Assembly: GCA_964019695.1 (NCBI GenBank)
Contig: OZ026528.1
Coordinates: 53,536,495 to 53,600,494 of the forward strand
DNA length: 64,000 bases
Source: Loripinus fragilis
Taxonomy: Eukaryota; Mollusca; Bivalvia; Lucinida; Lucinidae
Direction of reading: 5' to 3'
Of the stretch, positions 22,490-34,267 are shown one piece after another. The translations under genes and the position numbers were made by a program. How positions within the stretch are numbered: the stretch's first letter is position 1; the number at the start of each line of letters is the position of its first letter. The notes beneath the pieces are model-generated. The model had not been told where the DNA came from and did no database searches. It worked only from the letters and a program-made list of their open reading frames with translations.

Positions 22490-22630
22490 TATATTTAACT
22501 CTTTGCCCGCTAGCAGCCACTTTTGTCGTTTGCTGAAAACATTTGCAAACAGTTTGGACCCATATCAGGCCCGACAAAACGTCGGGCTTGATCTGGACCC
22601 AAACTGTTTGACACCCAAAATCCAGCATCC
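22490..22630. repeat. Hairpin dispersed repeat (CAAACAGTTTGGACCC)
   Basis: GCAAACAGTTTGGACCCATA, CAGGCCCGACAAAACGTCGG, then GCTTGATCTGGACCCAAACT is a good inverted repeat. It belongs to the same group as 12490-12590 and 24065-24160. Confidence 0.55.
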
Positions 22631-23373
22631 AAATAGTTAGATATGGCACAAAAATAAAGTGTGAGGGAAAAAATTAAAGCAATACTGGAAAATCCAAATG
22701 CTGATCAAAATAACCTTTTCGCAGATATGTATTGTAATTTTTGAACCACCTAGAGGGCACTTTTAGCCAATGAATCATCCACTCTACATTTTTAGTAGCA
22801 AATGGCTACAATGGCTAATGGCAAACAATATGCCTGTCAAGTTTCAAAAGAATCAGAGTTAAATTGTTGGAGTTGCATTCACCAGATACCTACTACATGA
22901 AGGGGGATGGAAGGATGTAAAGCCTAATACTGTGTCCCCTTGCTTTTTCTTCGAAAGCACTTGTCTTTGCAAATAGTTTTGACAAAGATCAGGTTCAGCA
23001 TTCTGGATCTAAACCTTTAGACACACTGATAGTGTTCCCGAAAGATTTTTTTGAAAAGTATTTTTTGAAAAATGTCTGCAGATGATACAAAACCAAGAAA
23101 CACCCTTTCAGACTGTGTGCTATGACAATTTAAAATTCATTTTAGCTTTTTCGTAGATCACCTAATGATCATTTCTACCAAATAATTTGAACTCTGACCC
23201 CCAGTATAAGATTTTTTATGATTTTATTGTGATATGCTATGCCCCCTGGTGGCAAGTGGTAAAGGAGAGCTGTAAAGAACATTGATGACAACACACTACG
23301 CACAACAAGTGACCGCAACAGACATTTCCTGATCCAAATAGCTCACTTTGAGCACTAGGTGCTCATGTGAGTT

Positions 23374-25265
23374 ACTGTTTTTCCAAGTTTTAAGTGACCC
23401 TCATTTTTTACTGATTGGTAATTTTAATTGAAAAATAAATTTAAATCTAGACTACGTAATTGAATTTTTTTTTTTTCACCTACATATCAGTTTTTATATA
23501 GGTTGGGATTAGATGGAATTTTGGCATGTGTTTTCTGCTTCTCTTTGAATTAGTCCCCAAGTAAACCTAACAATACTTATACAGGTCAGTGGTGGTAATT
23601 GGTGCTTCACCCACCTATAATAATAAAATTTACTATATATCTAAAACCGATGCATTAAAATGGCCTGTATTAAAAAGCAAACGCTATACGCTGGCTAATT
23701 TTATGTCGTTGCTGTCCTCTGCTGAATTTTCTTTCAGAAAAATTGTTTTAAAAAATGTCTTTCAGCAATATAAGTAGGGTGTAAAACAGTATGGATCCAG
23801 ATAAATGCCCAACATATTTTAGCCTGATCTCGGTTTAGGATGTTGACAAAGTTTATCAGCGAAAGAGCTTTAGAAGGCAAATATTCAATGTAGCTGGAAA
23901 GTAAAACGAAAATCCAAATATGATGTATTTATGAGTTCAAGAAGAAATCAACAACACAACTTAAGAATTGGTGGATTTCCCTAATTTGTAATCTTTGAAA
24001 TTGTTTTAATGCATTTTCCTGATTCGCTATATCTTGTCAACTCCCTAATCATCATAACACTAGTGTTGTCTGCTGATAACCTTTGCAAACAATTTGGACA
24101 GAGATTAGGCCTGATTAAACATGGGGCATGATCTGGATCCAAACTGTTTGACACTCTTATGATATTCCTGAAAGATTTAAAAAGAAAAAAAAACAACATA
24201 AACTGATTTTTAAAATAAAAATCAGCAGACAACAAAACATGACAAATTACCTAGTTGGCAAAAGAGTGGATGGATTTATAAACAAGAGCGCCGCCAGCAG
24301 CGCAATACACGCCTGTTTGCTAAGACAGTTGGAGCATTACTTTCAAATTTAGTATGAAGGAACATTCATTCTTGTGCCTGAAACATCGTCCTGACTAAAT
24401 TCTGAGTGACCTATGGCATTACAAGAATGAGTTATTGGGTGTACAACAATGTAAATTACACTAAATAAGCATAAAAAACACAATTAAAGGGTCATAACTC
24501 AGAAACAGAAATAAACCCTAACTGTATGCAACACAGTGTCTTGACCTGAAACACATTCCTATAAAGTTTCATGAAGATGAGTTATGACCTGTACAAGATT
24601 TTTTATGATTTCAAAGGGGTATAACTCAGAAACTAAGAAAAGGGGAACAACCATTCTTGACATAATATCGGTTCCTTTGAATATCATTAAGATATCTTGA
24701 ACATTGTTGGTGGACGGACAGACGGCGCCATTCCATAAAACCTTTTTTTTCCAAAAGGGCGTATAATATGCAACAAATTGTGTTTGATTTTCCAATATAG
24801 AAGTACTTATTTCAGGAAGCTTGTTTAATGCTAAAGCCTAATATTTGCCTGCTGTCAATTTGGCAAGCCTAGGACACCCTATAGACCTTTTACGATTGTG
24901 TGTGTGTGTGCGTGCATATGCTCATATGTGTGTCAAAATGATGTTGAGTAAGGTTTGCGGTATAGATTTTCGCTGAATCAGCGGATAAAGATAGTCCTGT
25001 AAGCTAGTAAATATTGCAATAGCAAATGCAAATATACCAAGTGTATCTATTGAGGTACAAATGGGTATATTCACAGGGGAAAACAACTAAGTAATTCTAT
25101 TGTACAGGGGACTGGGGCTTCAGTTACCAATAAGGGCTTCTCTCAAATATAAGTTACATGGTGTGCATTTAAATGCACATGCATAGTGTCGTTCGCCTAA
25201 GTAAAATTTAAAGCTGGTTAAAAAAAGAAAAATGGGGGTCACTTAAAACCTGGAAAAACAGTAAA
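23374..25265. repeat. Inverted ~40-bp sequences 1.9 kb apart
   Basis: TTACTGTTTTTCCAAGTTTT, then AAGTGACCCTCATTTTT at 23374 is the reverse complement of AAAATGGGGGTCACTTAAAA, then CCTGGAAAAACAGTAA at ~25228-25264. They may be two copies of one repeat or ends of one element. The segment between (23.4-24.27 kb) is otherwise unremarkable. Confidence 0.45.
24274..24800. repeat. Repeat with GAGCGCCGCCAGCAGCGC head and GGGTCATAACTCAGAAAC units
   Basis: It starts AACAAGAGCGCCGCCAGCAG and continues with two diverged units containing AAAGGGTCATAACTCAGAAA and GATGAGTTATGACCTG. It ends near GTTGGTGGACGGACAGACGG. Same style as 27986-29094. Confidence 0.55.
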
Positions 25266-25305
25266 CAATGATGAAAAATTACCAAGAATACATTCACCGG
25301 AACCA

Positions 25306-28300
25306 TTACTGTGGGTTCACCATACTTAATACAAACTGGAGCACCTCGGCATATTTAGAAAGACCTGCCTGTAAAGATGGAGAGTAAGAAACTGATGACA
25401 ACAGCTGTCTTCTGATGTCATCAGTAACCACACCACATGGACGAGGACAATTCAGTGCAGAAAGGTCAGTCACAGACGCCACATCCAACCCGGGGCAGAC
25501 AGACTCAGCCATAGTTGCAATGTCATGCTCAGCCATGACATTCTGTATGGCAGTTCCTGAACTGCCACGCTGGGATAGAACTCCAGATAACCAAAGTTGT
25601 TCTGGAGTCCTGTGACCTTCTGTTCTGACTCCCTGACTGTTGTGTATTACTCTCCATCTTTCAAGCTCATCATTTATTAGGGGCAGGAAAACATGCTGCA
25701 AGCAATAAATATGTAGTTGGTTGCCTGGGTCCAGAGCCCGACTGTCCTCAAGAGCATGAAATGTTTGATAAAACACCTGTAACACTTTACTGTAAACATC
25801 TCTCCATAGCCTCTCAATTCTCTGGTTATGAACAGATTTGCCTGTCAGAGCACTGCCTCTGTCTGGCCCATTGGCATGTACCATGAAGTTTCTGATCAAG
25901 CCATTTTCAACACCTGCGTCCAGTCTCACACGGCTTGGAACACTGTATTTTTCAACACCAACAAGGAAGCTGCCAAATGCTACTTTGGCAGTGTTGAAAG
26001 GAGAGCACCGCAGGTAGGGAATCAATCTGGAAAACCCATCAATTCCACCATGGACATACATGCCATACCTGAATAAAGAGAAAAATAAAAAATGCCTCAC
26101 CAAGGTAACTGTAGTACTGAAATAGAGTTAGATGAACCAAATACATGGCGGGAATAACACAGGCACTGACCAGTCTGCACATCTGTGCAGTCTGATCAGT
26201 GCTTTTGTTATTCCCTTCATGAAAAGTATCATATGGGCCTTATCACGAGAAAACCTGTCTTCAGTGTTTGCGAACAACAAAGGCTACAAGCAAAATTCTA
26301 ATATTCTAGCTAGTCTCTGTAGATAAGGAGACTGGTTTGAGCCTCGCTTTGTCAGAAACTTCGGAGACTGGTTATGTCGCATAGAGACCCATTCACTCTA
26401 GGGACAAGCGCTTATGAGGAACTCAGATCCGAGTTCATAAATTTGCCCTGTAATTGTGTTATCAACACTCTGAGATTAATTGTTTATTTAACTGGGTTCA
26501 GCATCTGAATTAAGTAATTACTCATAAGTTAGCTCCATGCATACAGCAAAACATTATATATTTATCATTGCCTTGTTTTTGTTGAATCTATTTTATCTAT
26601 CAAAACCCAGACTAGACTTTTCCAGAATCAACTTAATTTTAATAAGTTCCTACTGTATAAAAACAGCAATGTAAGCAAAAAAACAGCCACACATATTACA
26701 TCAGTAGAGGTAAGTATATTGACCCTTCATGTTCCAATTGAATCTTCCATCTACATGGGATGTTAGTACTAAATATATAGCAAACAACTTTAGCAGATGA
26801 CATTTTCAGATGTGTTTTGCTGGTCCTTCAATGGGTAACAGTGCAGACGCTGATCAAATGTCGCCAGATGTAGCAGTACATCTGGGTCTTCACTGTTAAG
26901 TGAAGTTAACTTGTATCCAAAGCTAATCACTGGCCTCACGTTTTACATGCATGGAGATAAGACAAGCTTACGGATTTTATAAAACTATTTATTTTGAAAG
27001 CCAAGCTGTCGGAGTATTTATGTATGTGAATTTACTGCAATGATTTTTTAAAGTACAGGGGCATCTTGTCCCTAGACTGCATATGTAAACTAGCTACAGG
27101 TGAAATTTTAATTTTTCTGTCTCTGTAGCTGAGGAGACTTGTTTGAAACTTACTTTGTTTGAAATTGAAGACAGGTATTCTTGCGACAAAAAAAACTGAT
27201 ATATGGTTGAATAAAGAAGAGAAAAGGGATTGGTGAGGCCAAAATGAAATATATGTGTGGTTCCTGTTTCATACCAACAAAATTTATAGTAGGTAGGAAA
27301 TTTATTGAATTTTGTTATAACATTTAACAAAGAAAATAGTGACAAAAACTGAAAAAGTGCCCATTTTACATTGTTTTTACTCCAAACACCATTTTAATGT
27401 TTAGGGTAGGGTTAAAAAATAGGGTAGGCAGGGAAAAAAGGAACCACACATATATTTCATTTAAGCTAATGACCCAGAGAAATACTTCAGCACATATATC
27501 ATTATAGAGGTATTAATATGAAAAAATATGTAAAGTTGACACCAAAAGGTAACAGCTTTGGGTGCTTACATATAAACTGTTCAAAATATTTTAAGCCAAA
27601 CAGAACTCTTCCCATAGACTTAATGTTAATACATTCATGCTTAATTTATCATAACATTCTACTGAATGAAGATTTCTCCATAAAATTTACAGCAAAGTAG
27701 CAGCAATGTTTCCTATCATCATGAGCGAGGTTTCAGAATTATTGATATGATAAAGTTTCCCAAAGAGCTCCTCATATTTTAGTAAATGTCCTGTTTTGCG
27801 ACCTATCATTCCGATAACATTTGAATACTCTTGGAAAATTAAGCACATATCCAAAGAAAATTGATCGGTATTTTCAGTTGAAACTTTGTGCAATTTCACC
27901 AAAGATATTGATGTCTAACTTGAGGGGAGTTCAAATTTTCATCTTTAGATATTTTTTATATAAACAAGACCAAACTCTGCTCTGGACCTGCGTCGCGGGT
28001 GCATATCGGTGTGTTAACAGTCGATATGCAAAGTTCAAATATACAGGAATGAAATCAGATTACAACAAATAACACAATGTAATCTAAAGTAGGTGACTTA
28101 ACAATTTCTAAGTTAAACACTCCAAAATATATTATCAAATGTGCATAAATATAGGGTGTACATGTTCAATGTGTGAACAATCATAACACAAAGTTTGAAT
28201 ATAAAGGAATGAAAACTGCTTGAGTTACAGATTACACAAACAAGACACCCACTAAGCATTTCCGATGGAAAAAATGTCTAAGTTCAACAGCCCTAAAAAT

Positions 28301-31300
28301 AAGAAAATATTTATTAAATGAGCACAAATAGGAGGTTCACATCTTCAATGTATGAACAATCATTATGCAAAGTTTGAATATAAAGTAATGGATACTGTTG
28401 GAGTTACAGATTACACAAACTAGGCACCTCCTAAGCATTACGGATGGAAAAAATGTCTAAGTTCAACACCCGTCAAAAAGTGAAAAAAATTATGAAACGT
28501 GCACAAAATAGGAGGTGCACATCTTCAATGTGTGAACAATCATTATGCAAAGTTTGAATATAAAGGATTGAATACTGTTGGAGTTTCAGATTACACAAAC
28601 TAGGCACCCCCTTAGCATTTCTGATGGAAAAAATGTCTAAGTTCAACACCCGTCAAAAAAGTGAAAAAAATTATGAAACATGCACAAAATAGGAGGCGCA
28701 CATCTTCAATGTGTGAACAATCATTATGTAAAGTATGAATATAAAGAAATGGATACTGTTGGAGTTACAGATTACACAAACTATGCACCCCCTAAGCATT
28801 TTGGATGAAAAAATTGTCTAAGTCCAACACCCCTCAAAAATGAAAAAAAAAATTATGAAACGTGCACAAAATAGGAGGTGCACATCTTCAATATGTGTAC
28901 AATCATTAGGCAAAGTTTGAATTAAAAGGAATGAAAACTTTTGGAGTTACAGATTACACAAACTTGGTACCCCTAAAGTGTTGCGGACGGACGGACAGAC
29001 GGACGGACAGACGGACGGACGGACGGACAGACGGACGGCCGGACGGACGGAGTGGACCCACTACTAGACCTGCTTTCGCTAAAGCGACGCAGGTAAAAAG
29101 TTCAAACATTATGGCTATGTAAAAAAAAGTGGCATGGGGCTTAACTTTTTTGACCAGTTAGTTTTACAGTGCAGATGATCAGGGATAATCCATCCCAGTT
29201 AAAATTAATTATTTGATGAAGAAAGCAAACAAGTTTTTTTCCTGATCGGACTACATCTATACAGGCTTTCAAGTGCCCTTCAACAAAACAGTAGGGGAGA
29301 GGAGGGATGTTTTTATTTGGAAAAAGCAGGGATTAGCCATGTAAAAAAGTAGGGATAGAAGGGCTTTCCAAAATGCATTACACTGAGTTATTAGAAAGGG
29401 GCTCTTTCATGGTATGGGAAATTAACATGGGAGTCTGCCCACGCTTGGAATTTGATAATATTATGTTTATTAATTGTCCTGGGTAGGACTTTTATATTTA
29501 TGGTGCATTTGAGTTTTTATGCAATTCCATTGCTAATTTATGACGTCATGTATGATATCACTACAATACCTTAGGGTATCCAGTTATAATCATTTCTAAA
29601 GTAATTGACATATCATGTAACGGGCGCAGAAATGCTTTATTAAATAACTATATCATTGATAAGTTCGTTGATGCTATAAATGGCTTTGTATGTATTAGGA
29701 TAGTGGGTGGGCAATCATTTTTATGAGATGGTACCCCAATTTTCAACTGTATATTTTGTATTCAGTCAAATTTGGAATTAAGATTTTCACACGTTGCGGT
29801 CTTTGTCAAGATACCATATCAACTTATAAACTTTCCATATATGTTAAGAATATGTAGACAAAATTTAATGAAATTCAAGGACCGGTAACATATTTTTCAA
29901 CTTGATGTAAACACATGGCCCTAATTCTTAAAAATGTAAAAAATACAATAATTATGATTCTGTGTAAAACATACTTGAATACTTGCTTAGTTTGAATCAC
30001 CATGCTAGTACGTTTATTGGTAGAAGTTGATATGTTCAGTGTTTTCCCTATTACTGATTGGAAAAAGACAAAAAACAATATTCTTTCGTATTAAGTGTCA
30101 TGATTCTTATTTAATGAAGTGCTTACACAATAATATTACTCAAAACGATACAATATGGTGACACTGGACTTACCACATCTAGTTTTGAACGTTAAAACTA
30201 CATCTAACCAATGTTACACTTAATATGTAACATTATTAAGAATTTTAATTCATACAGGAGAGAAACCTTATGACAAGTCAGTTCATACAGGAGAAGAACC
30301 TTATATCGATGGTTTTATAATTGTAAGCCTCATTAATAAACCTGGTTCACAAGAATAAGCCCCTGTCAAACCTATTGGTTAAAATTAACCATTTTGGTCA
30401 CAGAGAACTCTTGGCTTCAAAGGTATTGCTAAATTAATGCTTAAATCTTCTCTGTTTATTCTGTTTTGTAAAACTGATGCTGATTTCCATCAAATGGCAA
30501 CATTTATTCAATGGCTGGATGTATATTTCAGGCATACAGTTTCGTTTCTGGACCTCACTTATTCATGTAGAACACTGTTCTATGATACCTTTGATATGAC
30601 TCTGTTACACTTAATCCTGGTCACGGCACCAAAATGTGGTTACTCTAGCTCAGTTGGGATGTATAGAAATATTTGGTCTTCTTGTTTTCACACGTTTATT
30701 GATAGGATATTATGTTTCTTAAACAATATCATGCAGGACTTGAGAAAGTGATACACATTGTCTTGGCACCTTAGTGCCATGACATGGGGCCATGACCTTT
30801 GGCATTTCCGGCCATTGAATCATTTGAAATTGTCTAAACATGTCTTTCTTTAAGAAAAGTGGAAGTAAATTTAAAATCAACCCCCTTCTGTCGAGTTATT
30901 GATTCATTTCAACTAAATAATTAATTTTGCTAAAACTGACCTATACCCATAAGAGGTAAGAAATGACAAAGTTACCGGTTTTGGATTTTCATGAAATTTG
31001 GCTCAGATCAGTAGGATATATATGGCATGTTTTTGTGACAATATGATATCTTGACAAAGACTAGAACATATCTATCTTTGGAATTTAATGTTGAATGTTT
31101 TGTAAATTTTTGGAAAAAAATATTGAAATTTTATAATCACTTCTTCAGAAAACGTAAGTCATAATATATCCAAATGGTTTTTTGGTATTAATATAATGCC
31201 TATGGTATTTTGGATTTAATCTGTATGATAAATCATAGAAATAAACAAAACTATAGATTTAGGACACGGAAATTTAGAGACAGGTGCCACCTTAAAGGTG

Positions 31301-34217
31301 GAGTACGTCAGGGTTGCTTCCTAAGCCTTATTCTTAACAATCTAATTCAATACATACATTTTCATAGTTTGTATATAACGAGTCATTATTATGCAAAGTT
31401 TAAAGAAAATCCATGCGTGGGCACAGATGCAAGACCCCCTTTCACACTAAATGAAATAAGCAGGATAATAGCTGTGAATCTAGTACTAGCTCACCAGGGA
31501 CTAAAATTATAAATGTGAGGTGTTAAGCAGCCTGCTCCCTGATCAAATATAGAAGCTAATTATAAAACCCGATCGAGCTAGGAAAATGTTCTGATTTTCA
31601 CGTGTAAATGACTTTTAAAAGTGAAAAAGTAGGGATAATAGGGCATTTTCAAGAAAAAGTAGGGAACTGTAAGAGCAAATCTAAAAGAAGGAAAAGTAGC
31701 ACCCGCTTGAAGGCATTTCTCTATATATCTCATATTATCTGATTTGGGAATATCATGTTCACACATGCAAATTGTTTGTGTTTAGACTAATCACAGTCTG
31801 ATGCCTGATAAGACTGTGTATTTGAAAATATTTTTTTTTATTTCTGAAGCAAAACATATGTTGAGGGTACTCAAAAGAACCGTCTCAATGAGACGTGTTC
31901 TTTTGAGCACCCAAAACACATGCTAAAACTGATGTGTAAGAAAACATTTACAATTATATGGTGAAATATCCTATGCAGTCTATCTGGTACAATTCTAATG
32001 GCATATTATTTTGTGTTGGAGTAATTTTGTCATGCACTGTAAAATCATAACTTTTTCACAAATTTGGTGGCAACTAAACAGCCCCTCATTCGGAGTAACA
32101 TTACAACAGTTAAGTTACTGCATTAATTTTTTTGTTCTAGATGTCGCTTTAATTTGATATGCAACATGACTACTTTCAAAAAATATATTGTTTTGACCCC
32201 ACCGCCGGGGTTGAGTTTGTGCCTGAAGGCAAAATATGTGCTACCATGCATCATTAGCTTTAAATTGATATGCAACATGACCATATTCTGAAAGCTTAAT
32301 TTTGGCCTCAACCAAGGGGATCTTAATCCAGGCCTTCAGACTAAAATCCTGTTCGATGTTTCATATCTATTGCTCCTCTGCCTCAGGGAAAATTTCAGCA
32401 AAAATATTAACAACTACTTTAGTTTTTGTGAAATTTAAATCTTTGACCCCTAAGGTGGGGACAAAGGGGTGGGGTAGAATTTTGAAACTGCCATGCTTAT
32501 CTACTAGCACTAGGCAATCATGGTCTATAGTGAGAAATTGTTAAATATAATAGCTTTGAGGAAATGTGAAGATCTCTTCACGAAAAAGCTAATATCTGTA
32601 TAGGTTTTGTAAATTATAACTAGAATTGTTTTTCTACGAAAAAAACAGATGCCCCCCCTTTTAGGAATAAAAAAAATCACAAAATTGCATTTAGATATTG
32701 TACAAGGGGAATAATATGAAAAAATACACAGGAAAGACGTATGGTTTTCGTGCATGACACATTGTCTGAATGTGCTTTACAAATGTATGAAGTTTTGCTG
32801 AAATACTTCTATCGGTTATCAAGATAAAAGGGAAATATTACCAAAAATATCAAAAGCAGAGTCATGGTTCTTGTGTATGACACATTGTCTCATTGTGCTC
32901 TTGAAGTGTATGAAGTTTCAACCAAATAGCTTTAACAGTGTTAAACTTACAAAGCGGACAAAAAATTGCATTTAGTTATGTTACAAGTGGAATAATTTGA
33001 AAAAGAAACACGCAGGAGTTATGATGCTTGTGCACGACACATCCTCTGAACTGGCTTTACATATGTAAGAAGTTTTCTTGTAATATCCATAACGGTTATC
33101 AAGCAGACAGGACTTTGTGACAGAATTTAAATATTTGACCTTTGAACCCGTTAGTGTAGTCAAAGGGGTGACCCCGTTAGTGGGGTCAAAGGGATGGGGT
33201 AAAATTTTGACACTGCCATGCTTATCTACAGGCACTAGTCAATCATGGACTACAGTGAGGAGTTTTAAATATAATAGCTTTGAGGAAATGTGAAGATTTT
33301 TTGTTTGTTTGTTTTGTTGGTTTACGCCCCAAGTCAACAGCTATGGTCATGATGGGACAGTATGGGACCGGACCGAATAAAACTTGGGACCCATGAATCT
33401 GCAGTCAGACACACATCTGTAGCCAGACACGTTACCAACTGCACTAACAGGCCCGGTGAAATGTGAAGATCATAACACAAAAAAAGCTAATATAGGTTTT
33501 GCCTTATAATTGCGAGCAAACGCAGCCAAGACTTTGTCAGGGGATAACAAAATGTTATATTTACCTCACAAGTGAATGATGGCCGTCAATGTGCCAAAGA
33601 GAGTTTGGGCTTTGAACACTGTACGAGCGTCTTTGTGCCACAGCTGACCAACGGCTAGCGACTCCCTGTGGGTCAATCTCAGCCACGAGCTGCCTGACTC
33701 TTGCCCTCGTCACAAAGATTGGAGGCTGCCTTGTCTTCAGAAAGGCCCGAACTTCTTCATAGCCAGCATTTGGATGGCCCTCAACATATTCCCTGATGAC
33801 TTGCTCCAGGCACTCATCTGATGTGCTAAATTCAACTTTGGGCGACACAATACCATGCCGTTGCATAAACTTTGTGATTGTGTTCCTGAAAGACACAATA
33901 TTTTTGCAAATATGTCATATTCTTTGGCAAAAATGGAAATCAGAAGGCCCATTAGGACTGTTTCTTTTCTTATTACAATCTCAAAGAATGTCAACATTAT
34001 ACCAAGGACTCCAGATATAATGAATCACTAAGACTTTGTATTCGAAAATTATTTGTAATTTCTCACCCAAAATGTTGTGGGCACTCAAAAGAACCATCTG
34101 AATGAGAATTCTTTTTAGCACCAAAAACACACGAGTTGCTGATGTATAAGAAACTAATAGCAATTTTTACTCAAAATTTGCGTATCTGGACCCACATGTA
34201 TGTAAATTGTTGAAAAA

Positions 34218-34267
<50 letters not shown>

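Larger units (their letters stand above)
26069..33564 (-). other. Intron 4 of the integrase gene (7.5 kb)
   Basis: Acceptor TTTATTCAG abuts 26068 and donor GTAAAT starts at 33564. It carries a 26180-26215 hairpin (AGTCTGCACATCTGTGCAG), a 1.1-kb tandem element, fossil zinc-finger and reverse-transcriptase fragments, a palindrome element and a SINE. 26350-27980 and 32320-33240 hold only AT-rich sequence with short repeats. Confidence 0.7.

Noticed and set aside
28070..28980. Regularly spaced repeats considered as a CRISPR-like array.
   Set aside because: The units are contiguous ~180-bp tandem repeats without unique spacers, in a eukaryotic intron.
28931..29122. Frame with a repeating RTDRRTDGRTDG peptide.
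   Set aside because: It is a translation of the GGAC/AGAC microsatellite inside the 27986-29094 element.
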